64,000 nucleotides of DNA from Chrysopilus asiliformis (lineage: Eukaryota; Arthropoda; Insecta; Diptera; Rhagionidae). The position numbers and the translations under genes were made by a program. The notes below the pieces were generated by a model. It had not been told where the DNA came from. It searched no databases and saw only the letters and a program-made list of their open reading frames with translations. The stretch spans positions 74,994,585 through 75,058,584 of the forward strand of contig OZ035960.1 in NCBI GenBank assembly GCA_964034945.1. Reading direction: 5' to 3'. Every line of letters begins with the position of its first letter. Within the stretch, counting starts at the first letter, position 1. Below are positions 9,964 through 21,542 of this stretch, in pieces.

Positions 9964-11660
9964 CAGTGATGCTATATCGAGGGGAATTCCCCTTTTTGCG
10001 GGGAATTTGACTACAAAAATTGTTAATAGGGGAAAAGGGGAAAACGCTTCAAAACGAGGGGAAACGATTTACAACGAGGGGAAACTCTTCGCCTTTCAAC
10101 TAAATCCGAAATACTTTTAAAAAATTACGGAAAAGTAGAAGTACAAATACTTAAAAACAATTACAATCCAATTCCAAGCTTAGGCAAAGGTAAAGAGTGA
10201 AGGAAATGCCCTTATTTATGCATTTGCCACTTCATATGTAATGATCTTATTGCAATTGTAAAGTACACACCAATCTTTTAAACGAAAACACTTTAAGATG
10301 ACTTTGGAATGTACGTTTAACCGATTTTTCAGTGTAGGTACTTTTTAACCGCTTTGAAAAAAGCACATTAAAAAGTACCATTTCTCATGTTATTCAAAGT
10401 AATTACTTTAAAATACTTTAAAAGACTGATGAAAAATAGTTTCCATGAAAGTTCATTGACACATATTTTTTGTTCGTTTTTCGGATTTCTTAAATATATT
10501 TTCAATAGAAATATTTTCAATTGCAAATCAGCAGAAGCACTTTGTTTAAATTATGTAAAAATCTATTAAATCGGTAATTTCTTTGTCATTTTTAAAATTT
10601 GGCTTAATGTACTAATTTCGACCAATATTCACCAGAAGAATGCATGGACCAGTGGAATACAAAAATCGAGTTCCAGTCGGGACTTGATTTCGTTTTTTCC
10701 ATTTTTTGATATTTTTATATTTTTTTAATTCAAAATATAGAACATTTTTTTTACCGAATTTAAGGAGGACAGGATCATTTTAAGCTCAAAAGCAAAGGAA
10801 CTACACGGAAAAAACATATAGGAACCGTTCCACCAAAATCCCATGCTCCAGTCCCATATTTATGGGAAAAACGGCATAGTGGCCAAATATAAGAGTCATT
10901 CCTATAAAAAAGTTGTAACAGCTCCCAAATTTTTTAGGACACATTCCAACAAAAAAGTGGTCGTTTTCTTTTTTTTTTTTGGTGTAACGATTCCCAAAAT
11001 TATGGTAAAGACTCCAAAGTGTTACATGGGGGAGATTATTGTATATGTTAGACTGGCTACGACAAAATATAGGGCGACATTCCCTTTTGTACAGGACTCA
11101 AACCTAGCTTGAAAGGAATGAATTCTATTCCGGTGCTACTTTTGTTGGAATGTGTCCATTTTTCTCTCAGCCCTTACATAGTAATGATTCCACACAAACT
11201 AGGACTAGTTCCAATAGTTATTGGAGCCTTTCCTACAAAATGGTGCAATGACTCCTATAATCGCTTTCCCATATTTTATAGGAACGATTACTATACGGTA
11301 CCTTGATTTATACATTTGTGGCTTGCTTTGATTATTATCCAATTGTGAATCCCGGTTTCTTTTCATTTGACGTTTGGTTGGAGACCCGTGACGTTGTTAT
11401 CGGGAATACAATTAACGAGTATTTTGTTAAAGCTTTACAAAATATAAAATTATTTCCTAATTTGTGCTTTTTTCTCTTAAAAGACTTTAACATGAGTCCA
11501 AATGACAATAATTTTTGGTTTTAATAAATGAATTCTTTATTTAAAATTCGTTGTTTTTATAGGGGGAAAAATGAGGGGAATTTCGTCATTGAAAAAGGGG
11601 AAAAAGGGGAATTTCGTCATTTGGAAAGGGGAATGTCACTAAAGGTACATAGCATCACTG
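9964..11660. mobile_element. Non-autonomous hAT element, 1.7 kb
   Basis: Terminal inverted repeats CAGTGATGCTAT and ATAGCATCACTG are flanked by a perfect 8-bp duplication ACTGAATG (9956-9963 and 11661-11668), the hallmark of hAT transposition. Both subterminal regions are crowded with GGGGAA/GGGGAAA motifs (9974-10084 and 11562-11640), the kind of repeated site that hAT transposases bind. There is no transposase frame. Around 10810-11300 lie degenerate copies of a short motif resembling ATTCCTATAAAA / TTTATAGGAAC. Confidence 0.9.
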
Positions 11661-11668
11661 ACTGAATG

Positions 11669-13931
11669 CACCGCTACTGAGCCGCGTACTTAAAACTGCC
11701 AAAATATTTGGGGAACATGGACCGAGATATAATTATTTCCACAGTCTCTCTCGAGTTGCTGATTGGAGTGGTCGAGATTGGTTCCGGTCGGAGGAATCGG
11801 CATTTTGAGTGTCTTTAGAGTGCAGACGTGTGTGTTCCAGGGGGGCTCGGGTGTCGGTCGTGATCCCGACTGTACACGCCAGATTATACGTGTCGCCATT
11901 TTCATAACCTCAATTCGAAGTCTGAAAGAAACCGGGATTATTTTGAGGTGACTATACCGAAGTACACTCCCGAACTTTTTCGCCAATATTTTACGCAACG
12001 CCGACTATTTCCATACCCGTTTGCTCAGCAAGAACTTCCATGAGGCTTTCCGTATTATAAGTAACATAAATAACTATAAATATTATAAATTACACCATTT
12101 ATTTCCGTCGTCATTTTTACACATGAATTGAGGTTATGTAATTCTTCATTTGACATTTGCTCAGCTACTGAGCGGAGTTCTTTTACGCTCAGAAAAAATG
12201 TGAGCTGCTCAGTTGAGCCGCTCTGTAGCGATTGCGTTCAGTAACTGATCACCTTTTTCGCTCTAGAGCGATGCTGAGCGGCTCAGGTCGCTGAATGCAC
12301 CCAATGGATTGACACGAACTCATTTAAAATGAAATACGTCATGCTAATAATGCCCCGATTTTAACTCAAAGCACGATTCGTTTTATTTCTGCGATCCGAA
12401 ACCGCACACACAAGCATTACAGCACACAATAAAAGGTCGATTATAGTGGCTACACTGTTAAAGCCAATCTGTGTGATGAGCCAGCCGAGCCACTAGCTGA
12501 TGATGCATGCTCTATACGATATATCATATAGGAGTATATTAGATTTAGTATACCATTTGTAACGCCACAAAATGACCAACATCGTCTGTCCATCCGTGAA
12601 CATATTAACTTTCGAAAGCATTTGAAAAGAGACTTGCTATTTTGTACAGTTGCGTTTCTCGTAAGAGGCTAGGCTGAGTTATTGTTTCGTTCTATACAAA
12701 CGAAATAGTTTTTTACAATTGACCACTGCTTCCCTCCTCTCATATACTCGAAAACTGTGCATCGTATCAAAAAATTTATTGAGATGAAATGTGTATACAC
12801 GATGATTTTACATAACTTATCTATATATCACAATCCAGTTGGATCACTTCTTCCCCCCTCCCCCATACAAAAAGAAAACTTTTTTCTATTTTCTCGAAAA
12901 CAGTGAATCATATTGAACAATTTTATTAATGTAAAATCTGTTTAAAATATGATTTTACATAACCGTTCCATATATCAAAATCTAATCGGACCACTCCTTT
13001 CCGCCTCTACGAATCGATTTTTTTAAAATAAACATTTTGTCTGTCATCATATATAGAGCGTTTGACGGTTGGCCCCTGGCAATTTTAGCTTTTCTTATGT
13101 TGTGTAACTGATTTTAATCTTTTTTAAACATTTTCTAACAAAAACTCCCTTTTTGGCACTGATTTCTTTTTCTGGTTGTTTTGTCCAGTATGAGTTTTAG
13201 TTTTTCAACACTTTGTTATTATGTCGATTTTAAATGTTAGTTTTATTAATTTTGACTAAACTTTTTTACATTTTATTAAAGCAAATTTTAATTAAAATCT
13301 AAGCTCTTCACACTTTTTACGGTACGTATTTTCGTGACAACTACAAAGCAAACCATTGTAATAGGATGGTAAATATCTTATAGCTTTAAGGAGGATCTCC
13401 ATTACCATGACTTCTGTAACTGCAATAAAATGCAGAAAACTAGAGCAAGATAAAGTTATATAGATCTAAATAGGAATGACTGAATACAAGTATAAACGCT
13501 TTCCCTTCCAGTTTAACAACTTTATAGCAATCATATCAAACCTTATGCTATGAATATAAGGTTCAAATTAGCATAGAAATAAAGCTATACAGCTGCATGT
13601 GTGTGTTTGAACTACATGAAAAATGACAGCTACCGAAACCTGCGAGAGTATTGGTAAGAAAGCCCCGAAAGTAAATCGGACATGTATGAGTAAGTAGTCC
13701 GTGATTTAGTCACTTGTCATTGTTCGCGCTATTATGCATTATTTCGTCGGGAGGAAATCACAACTTTAATTTTATATCGCGTTTTAGGTAAATTATAATA
13801 TATTTTCGCCCAAAAATAAGTGCAAGTATTTCGTGGCTTAACAAACTCGTATTTATTATTAGATATTAGTGATAAACTACTGTTTTCCGTGATTTTATTG
13901 TGTTTTTCTTGGCCGACAAAGTGAGTTCAGA
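11669..13931. other. No gene seen; repeat remnants
   Basis: 12165-12305 is packed with GCTCAG/CTGAGC words and ends TCGCTGAATGCACCC, resembling the flank of the hAT at 9930 and 11661; it may be the end of another element. 12690-13100 is the diverged repeat related to 1980-2320. The remainder is unassigned AT-rich DNA. Confidence 0.4.
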
Positions 13932-15820
13932 ATAATTTTACTTTACCGGAATGCGACGAATTGCGAGGATCCGAGGACCCCAAATTAGACAATTTGGGGT
14001 CACAGACCTCATAAAAGTGGTTTAAAATGGCCTCTGAAGTGGGGTGGGAAAAAGCGGGGTGAGGCTGAAAAGTTTTTCCGCTCCAATTTCCAGTGAAATT
14101 GGTTTGTAGCAGGGGCGTGGCGTGAGTTTTGAAGCTAGGGATGCAAATTTTAATTTTTTGGAATTTAATTGCCAACTTAAGGTTTTTATGTTATTAAAGG
14201 TATTTTTTGTGTTGTGCAAAAATACATCTCTCGTTAGCTACTAAAATAATAAAAAGTTCAAAACACTAAAATAACTTGTACTTTATGATTATGAAAATGA
14301 TTATGAAAAATGCATCCGATCTTTGATCCCCAGACTACGAAATTATAATGTGTTTGTTTTTAATTCGAGACACTTATATATCCGAATCGAGAGAAAAAGT
14401 AAATTGATGATCTTTTTGTATAAAAAATACAGTTATAAAATAAAATATTTACGGTTGTCCGCATAAACCCGGACACACCAAGATCGTTCTTAACTCAGAA
14501 TTGCTAATTAAACAGCTTTATGAAAATTATTTAAATCGCTGTAACTTACAGATTGTCAAAAAAAAGTAAACAAGGCCAAAAAATAACTTTTGCTTATTTG
14601 CACAACCGCAAAGCCAATTAAAATCTTTGTAAACTTTGACCGAAAATCGTCTCGTACAACTTTTATTTACTGTTGTTATATTTAACTTTGGTTTTGGTCT
14701 CCCGCGATCAAGAATATTTTGTGCGAACTAAATGATTGTTTTAATAAGCTATCGATTACACAACAATCTGCCATTTTTACCAAACTATTGAAATCACAAA
14801 AATCACACAATAAAAAGACACGCTAATAAATTAGCAATTTAAGACACTACTAACTACGCATGCAGAAACGCTACTACCAATTTGCCTTAATACATTTTTT
14901 TTTACTTATTTTCACTCGGAAGCAACGATTCGAATTGCTTATTTCACATCTTCCTGTTGCATATGACATTACGAGGCAAAAGAGAAATGATCGCCCGAAA
15001 GAATTTTTATTTTTGGAATGGTTTTTTTAAACGCGAAAACCGCGTATTTTTTCTTCAAAAAGGTATGAATATTAGATATAGAATTACTCAAAACAAAATC
15101 ATCTAAATGTCCTCCAAAAAAACTTTTTAAATACGGATCTTAGTTTTTTAGTTATTTAAATAAAAGCGCAAATTATTTGACTTCTGCTGAGGTGTAAGCA
15201 ATTTTTATTTTGCATCCACATTTTCTCTTTTCTCCAGTCGTTAACATAGGTTCTCATCTCTTAAAATTTAGTTTGATCTCTCTTCGTACAAAACTCAAAG
15301 ATGCAACAATAATTTCTGCTTCCACACAGTTTCAAAGGCAAGTTAAGAAATTCTCTCTTTTTTTTAAAGGCATTCGCGGTTGAATATATCACGACTGTAT
15401 GATAAAATGCATTTTGTGCCGTACTGAAGCTACAAACTGCACAAAACAGTAACTCTAAGTTGTCTTGAAGCTACAAAGGGCACAAAACAGTAACTCTAAT
15501 AATAAACTCAAACTTCATTATGATCGAATTTTGAAAAAAAAAAAATGTTTCAACTTAAAAACTCAGTTACCAATATTTTTGTGAGATTTGTAAGGGATGC
15601 AATGCATCCCTTGCATCCAATGACGCCACGCCCCTGGTTTGTAGCTAAAGTTTTTTTTCGTCAGAAAAGTGAGGTTATATGAAAGTTTTAAAATGAAATT
15701 TTGTAATTGAAACAGCGTCAGCAGTCATTTCAAACCACTTTTATGAGGTTTGTGACCACAAATTGTTCTAGTGAAAGTGCGTTTTTGACAATCCCTCGGA
15801 TTCCAGTAAAGTAAAATTGT
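13932..15820. mobile_element. Older element with about 95-bp degenerate inverted ends
   Basis: The left arm, about 13932-14036, and the right arm, about 15722-15820, are inverted and diverged. Shared blocks are ATTTTACTTTAC-GGAAT and CCTCATAAAAGTGGTTT. Without the hAT at 14110-15636 the element would be only about 360 bp, a foldback MITE. I could not fix its ends or its target duplication. Confidence 0.55.
14110..15636. mobile_element. Non-autonomous hAT element, 1.5 kb
   Basis: The ends are CAGGGGCGTGGCGT and its exact reverse complement (14 bp). The flanks GTTTGTAG at 14102-14109 and 15637-15644 are a perfect 8-bp duplication. Just inside the right end, GATGCAATGCATCC is palindromic and GGATGCAA words recur near both ends. 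There is no coding region. A 41-bp unit around CTACAAA-GCACAAAACAG is duplicated at about 15425-15500. The element inserted into the older foldback element around it. Confidence 0.92.
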
Positions 15821-16837
15821 GCCAATTTTTGTCAGTTCACAAAATATAAAATTTAGGGACATTGGCAATAAATAGCTGGTAAAGTCTGGTGAACAAAGTG
15901 ATATTTAGTGAAATTAGTTCACGGGTTGCAAAATTAAAAGAAATTATATGCATTTGTGGCCATTCGTAAAGAAATGCATTTGCACTTAATTATGGGTGAT
16001 TGCGTTCGGTGTTTTTCATGACCTGTGCAATAATATTGTGCAATAATAATTATATTTGAAGTTTTCCAAACGATTTATTTGAGAGGAAAATGTTCTTCAG
16101 GTGTCAGTTTATTAAGTAGCCTTAACATATCGTATTTTTAAAAAAATATTCTAGCCGGAAATTACCAAAACAGTGACATTTTTAAAATTTGTTTTTTTTG
16201 GTTTTTTACTTTTTTTACAAAAACAATTTCTTACAAGTATGTTGTATAATAAATATGATAGATCATTGAGTTTTCTGCATTTTTGCCTTTTACTGTAAAT
16301 AATTATCTCGTACCGTTCTCAAAATATTAACGAAATTCAAAACACCCCTTCCGACTACTTGTAAGTATATATGTGTGTGTAACTTTCCCGAGTTCGTGGC
16401 TTCTTATATCTCGCAGGTTTCGCAGCTACGCTATATTAGCACTTTGTATGTGTCTGTGCTCACTATTCACTTACAGGGACAATGTGTGATTGTAGTAGAA
16501 ATACAATCACACATTGTCCCTGTTCAAGTCCGTCAACTGCAACCATAAAATCGCCATAAAAAAAAGCGGGGAAATTATTTTTGCAGTTGTTGACAAATTT
16601 TTGCAGTTGATTCTTATCTCCCTTTCTCGCCAAGGTATCTTCACATAAATGTGTCTCTATTTTTTTGCAGTTGGGAAAAGTCATAGTAATGGAGGGCCAA
16701 CTTTAGGCTACTCCCATAAATTGCGAAATAAGGACCATGTATCCCATCGAAGCAATTTTCAGCTTAAATGGTCAAAATTTGCCAAAGAATTCTGGCATGC
16801 ATTAAATGAATACAGTGACACCTCGGTTCATAAACAC
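15821..16837. other. No gene seen apart from a hairpin
   Basis: AT-rich DNA with no coding region. Its only clear structure is the perfect stem-loop at 16474-16522, listed separately. Confidence 0.5.
16474..16522. other. Perfect 21-bp stem-loop with 7-base loop
   Basis: 16474-16494 (CAGGGACAATGTGTGATTGT and one more base) pairs without mismatch with 16502-16522; the loop is GTAGAAA. Pairing continues outward with a small bulge (ACTT before, AAGT after), giving a stem near 25 bp. It could be a foldback scar, a small hairpin RNA or a microRNA-like precursor; the loop is shorter than most fly pre-miRNA loops. Confidence 0.75.
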
Positions 16838-16845
16838 CTGGGCTG

Positions 16846-17925
16846 CAGTGGCGGCTTTATAGGGGAGGCAACGGAGGCATTGCCTCCTTATAACATTTTA
16901 TAAAAATGTTTTTCTAACGTATGCCTTTAATTTTTATACCATAATGGACTGTATAAAAATCTGTATGTTCAGAAAATAATAATTTAAAAGAAAATCCTAT
17001 TCTCTAATGTCGAATTCTCTAAAACATAAACTACAAATTCTCTTCATAGAGGCTAGCCTCCGATTCGTACAAATACTTTCATACAGCTTTTGCTAATAAC
17101 AAGCATAGCCTCATAGCCACATATAGAATACGAACACCAATCTCTGTTTCACTTCTCTCCTCCAGAAGAATAGGTCTTCCTACATAATTCGGAATACAGT
17201 AATCCCCCGATTTACCATTTCCAAAAAAAAAACAGTTTTTTGCGATTATCTCGAAAATTAACGGGTTTTTGCTGACTGAATGTATGAAGTGAATTAATGA
17301 GAATGGCATTCTGCACAATTTTGTCTTTTACCGTTATTCGTTATATTTTACCGTTATTGAGATATTTTCATTAATATGTCAAAAATCATGTTTTTGCGAA
17401 TAATTTGATAACTAACGGTTTTTCGACAAATCAGTTAAAGAATAATTAAAGATGTTAACATTTTCTACATTTTTGCCATTTACCGTAAATTGATATCTTT
17501 TACAGTTCTCAAGTTATTTCAAATTTTGTACGTTTTTGATATTTTTGGATGAACCAACAATTTATTGGGAGGTTGTATTGGGTTGACAATACGACAGGGC
17601 TATAACGTAAATTGCACAGGGTGGAAGATTTTGTAGAAGAAAGTTTTGTGTTGACCACAACTTATATTTTTTAATACAAACGTATACTAATATGGATCTC
17701 GTTTTATGAATATTTTCAATCTCTGGAACGTATCTATTTATTTTCAATGAAATGCCATACTAATATTGGGCTCGCTATACGAATATTCGATATACGTACA
17801 CTTTCACAGAACGTATTCTGTTCGTAAATCGGGGGATTACTGTATGTCTTCCTACATAATAAAAAAATTTATAGAACTAAAAAAAACTTTGCCTTCTGAT
17901 TTCGAATATACACGAGCCGCTACTG
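16846..17925. mobile_element. Probable hAT element, 1.1 kb, imperfect duplication
   Basis: The left end CAGTGGCGGCT and the right end AGCCGCTACTG match at 10 of 11 positions. The flanking octamers CTGGGCTG (16838-16845) and CTGGATTG (17926-17933) agree at 6 of 8, as expected for an old insertion. It has no transposase frame and carries a younger MITE at 17197-17842. Confidence 0.55.
17197..17842. mobile_element. pogo/Tigger-like MITE, 646 bp
   Basis: The ends CAGTAATCCCCCGATTTAC and GTAAATCGGGGGATTACTG are perfect inverted repeats flanked by TA on both sides. CAG(T/G)-type ends with a CCCCCGA core and TA target sites are typical of the pogo/Tigger group. Two related MITEs with ends CAGGTATCCCCCGAG lie at 25851-26236 and 26546-26931. 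The 15-mer GTCTTCCTACATAAT occurs just outside both ends (17173-17187 and 17846-17860). Confidence 0.75.
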
Positions 17926-18029
17926 CTGGATTGTGAACATTTCGATTCGTGAACTACTTTTAAAAGAGGGTTAAACGTACAATGATTTTTGACATCTGTT
18001 TTCAAGTTTCACAAGTTCAGTCTTTGGTA

Positions 18030-18463
18030 ATTTCAATTAACAACCAAAAAACGTGTTAAAGTTATTGAAGGCTTTTGTGAAAATGGGCGTTCAAACAAAA
18101 ATTCATTCCGCGCCCTTCGTAATTTTTTTTATTAGCATTAGACACCAACCGATAGTGTAATTGGAAAAATTGTTGAAAATTCAAACAAATCCAAGGACGA
18201 TTGTAAAAAATCCAATGCATCCAGACAACTTCACTGTTTGGTTTGGTATCATTGAATTGTTTTTCTTTGAAAATTATGCCGGGAATTCTGTTACTGTGAA
18301 TGGTGAGCGCTACTGTGCCATGATAACCAACTTTTTATGGCCTGAATTGGATGACATGGATGTCGATGATTTGTGGTTTCAACAAGACGGCGCCACATGC
18401 CACACAGCTAGTTCAACAATGGCTTTATTGAATGAGAAGTTGCCAAATCTCAGCAATGACTGA
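18030..18463 (+). pseudogene. mariner/Tc-type transposase relic A, internally deleted
   Basis: A plus-strand relic. An N-terminal piece near 18053-18120 reads KRVKVIEGFCENGRS; it jumps directly to a central piece, 18161-18463, with NPMHPDNFTVWFG, NGERYCAMITNFLWP and WFQQDGATCHTA, the last holding the second catalytic aspartate. The region holding the first catalytic aspartate is deleted. The same family occurs in the foldback element at 18951-19447 (MHPQRVTVWCGLWAGGIIGPY). It cannot encode an active enzyme. Confidence 0.75.
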
Positions 18464-18950
18464 TACCACCGAGCCACTTCTTGAGGTTATGTACGCCGGT
18501 GATGGTTTTCCCTTTTCAAGGTTATCGATGTGAATGGTACCGTGCGCATTCCAAAAAACTGTGGCCATGAGCTTGTTGGCCAACGTACTCACCTTGGCCA
18601 TCTTCGGCTTCGATTCGCCAAGAGTTCACCGTTTTGACTGCTCCTTGGTCTCTGGTGCGTTGTGATGGATCCATGCTGCGTTCACGGTTATGAGACGTTG
18701 CAAAAAGTTCTTCTTATCGGCAAACACTCCTTTGAAGTGGTCACACGTCCGCGCTTGTTGTCAGTAAAGAGCAGACCGGGCACCCATCTGGCAGCAAGCA
18801 TCCTTATTCCCAAATATTTAAGCAATATATTCTCCACTCGTTCATCTGAGATTCCCATATCCTCAACAGTCTCAAGCATCCTCACTCACCGATCGGCAAT
18901 AAGGACACCATCTATTCTATAGACTGCGGTTCAAAAAGATTGACGTAGTA

Positions 18951-19447
18951 AAGTGTGGTTAAATTTTAAGGGCCGATGTTGAATGTGAACCACACCTAAA
19001 CGTCAAGTTTTTTTCTGCATTTCATTTGACATTTCTCAATTTCAGACTAACTCAATTTGAACCATGGAAAGATACACAATCGAGCAAATACGGCCCGATG
19101 ATGCCGCCAGCCCATAAACCGCACCAAACAGTCACTCTTTGTGGGTGCATTGGTTTTTCGACAATCACTCTTGGATTATCATTCGCCCAAATGCGGCTGT
19201 TCTGCTTATTGACGAATCCACTGAGGTGAAAATGTGCCTCATCACTAAAGATGATTTTCTTCGAAAATTGATCGCCCATTTTCATAATAAGCCTGAATAA
19301 CTTTAACGCGTTGCTCGATTGTGTATCTTTCCATGGTTCAAATTGAGTTAGTCTGAAATTGAGAAATGTCAAATGAAATGCAGAAAAAAACTTGACGTTT
19401 AGGTGTGGTTCACATTCAACATCGGCCCTTAAAATTTAACCACCCTT
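18951..19447 (-). mobile_element. Foldback mariner derivative, 138-bp arms, TA duplication
   Basis: 18951-19087 and 19311-19447 are inverted copies of a mariner-type 5' end, including the start codon and a coding start MERYTIEQ. TA flanks both ends (18949-18950 and 19448-19449). Between the arms, the minus strand reads from the N-terminus straight into the catalytic region (FSDEAHFHLSGFVNKQNSRI, PMHPQRVTVWCGLWAGGIIG) and then into the inverted 5' arm. The true 3' end is thus replaced by a second 5' end: a deletion plus snap-back created a mobile derivative with two identical ends. Confidence 0.8.
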
Positions 19448-19514
19448 TATAAGTAGCCAATCTACTCAAAATGCACAATGGACCCTCAGTGTGGTCTAAG
19501 TGCATAAGGGCTTA

Positions 19515-19854
19515 GGCTGGAAACACAATTGATGCAGCATGATGCAGCGTTGTGCGTTCACGCATCGCAATGCATGCAGCAGCATTGGTTGATGACACAA
19601 TTGATGCAGCGCTGCAGTGCAGTGTCAAATGTCATTTGAGAACAGATTTAGGATTGCGCACACTTCATCTTCAAAGAAAATGCCCATATGTGGATAACCA
19701 TTATTGCAGCATGCAGCAACGTTTTAATTTTTCAAAACGTTGCGTCGATGCACACTCATGCATTGCTGCTGCAGTATCAATTGTGTCTGCAGCGATAAGA
19801 ATATACACGTTTGATGCGTGCATCGACATTACTGCATCAATTGTGTTTCCAGCT
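19515..19854. mobile_element. MITE with ATTGATGCAG inverted ends
   Basis: The left end GCTGGAAACACAATTGATGC is mirrored by GCATCAATTGTGTTTCCAGC on the right; TA lies beside both ends but one base is offset. The interior is rich in GATGCAGC/GCTGCATC words in both orientations (19529-19620 and 19700-19845). No coding function is credible. Confidence 0.6.
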
Positions 19855-19999
19855 ATAGTCTTGGACTACCCGAAAACTTGATCAATCAATCAATGGACCA
19901 TTTCTGGTGTGGTAACCTCTTTTGAACGGCCAGAATGCTCTTCATCAAATATGCTAGTGCGACCAAGTTTGAATTCAGTTGTGCAATATTTTTTTTATT

Positions 20000-21542
20000 G
20001 ATATCGAAGGCGCAGAGTCCCCATACACAGGGTTCAATTCGGTGTTGATCTCATTGTTCGTTTTATTTTTCAAATCCAAGTATCTAATTTAATCATTGTA
20101 CGATATCCGATTTTATTCATTTTTGGAAAAGTTCAAAAGTTGTTCGCTTTTAATGACTGCCAAACTTAAACTAAATAACGCAGTTGGCTGACAATTTGAT
20201 AAAAGTCTATTGACGGATAGTATTTACGAAAAACAACATTGGGGTATTCACAAAAACTGTTAACTTGACTGTTATCGTGATAAAATAATACTAATTATAT
20301 CATGATGATGCTTCGTAAAATTTCACTCGCCCTGTAGAAAATGCATTTTACACAATTTTTTGCACTAAATAATTTTTTTCCCACGACAATATTTGAGTAT
20401 TTTTTTACTCGAATAGTCTAAAAATGTCACTTAAATATCTTGAAAACACAATACTAGTCACTTAAACGCTTTTTCAACACACATTCCGATTAAAATTTCG
20501 ATTTTTATATAATTTAGTTTCAATTTGTATTTTACCTCCATTTTTAGTTCATTGCTGTCAAATAACAGAGTTGCCGTTTCTTTATTTTGCTCGATTTAAA
20601 ATACTTTCATAATTGTTTTTAGTTGCCTTTATTAAAAATATATCAAATTGATCATATCCGTCGATATTTCATAGGTTAGGTTAGGTTAGAGTGGCTGCCA
20701 AAAAGGCACACTTAGGCCAGAAATGGCCCATTTTGATATTTCATATAAAATAGACAAAATATTATGTAGCGCGTGGTTCTAGTAAAAGCTCTAATAAAAA
20801 CGATAATAAAAGTCGAAATCGTAAATATTTTTTCTAAATTTAATTTAGAAAAGTTTATGAGCGAGAACACTGGTTAGAGGGAAAATGATAAATATCATTT
20901 TGACATTTTTCTCTTTTCGTCGAGGTGGGAATTTGAGCCGTTTGTAGGGCCCATACGTATTTCCCATTATAATCGCGTTGTATTGGTTTTTTTTTCATTT
21001 CCCATTGATTGTTGACTTCATATTAAATAATATTAACGATTAAAAACATAATTCTAGCTGTCTGAGATCATTAATAGTGTAATAAATTAACTTCTATGTG
21101 ATGCCCAGTAAATAAGAATATCAGAATAAGCAGCATTTAATTAAGTTTAATTCATATAAATGTCAAAGTTGGAAAGAGAGAAAATGTTTTCAGTGAGCGG
21201 TATGACCATAATAATTTACCGGGTCGGTATCAAGTTCCATCAGCGGTTGTAACGTGGTTTTAAAGACCTTTGTTACGACCGTCGTAATGTTGACCCATAA
21301 TTACGTACGGAGGTTGGATTGACGACCTCCTGGCTTGAAAAGTAATCCGATGGTTGCGTAATAAGTCGTTAGCCCTACGAAATGCAAATTACGACTACGC
21401 AACAACCAGTTGTTTTGTAGTCCACCACACAGTTTTACGACCGGAGAGAGTCTTTGCAACTGAAAAGTAATATTGACGACGTCTTCAAGCGGTCCTGAGA
21501 ATTTTCTTAGGACTTTGTGCTCCTTGGGACTCTTCTCCTTCG
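20000..21542. other. No gene seen; one LINE tail
   Basis: Mostly unassigned AT-rich DNA. At 20672-20737 (minus strand) lies a short LINE 3' end: a unique block followed by repeats of CCTAA, the same tail style as the LINE at 2532. It is a severe 5' truncation of a different subfamily. 21180-21540 leads into mariner relic C, and I could not identify its inverted repeat. Confidence 0.45.

Larger units (their letters stand above)
18474..19990 (-). pseudogene. mariner transposase relic B, split by later insertions
   Basis: The minus strand holds an N-terminal piece at 19890-19990 (FKLGRTSIFDEEHSGRSKEV) and, after a gap, the helix-turn-helix and linker at about 18690-18910 (GISDERVENILLKYLGIRML, RWVPGLLFTDNKR) with a frameshifted catalytic region down to 18474. 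These parts are contiguous in mariner family members, so 18911-19889 is secondary insertion: it holds the foldback element at 18951-19447 and the MITE at 19515-19854. Several stops and frameshifts. It resembles relic C at 21543-22467. Confidence 0.75.

Noticed and set aside
13927..14219. Minus-strand open frames
   Set aside because: They cross the border of a hAT element and its host repeat, so they cannot be an ancient gene.
19552..19881. 109-codon frame
   Set aside because: It lies within a MITE built of repeated GATGCAGC words and has no recognisable protein features.
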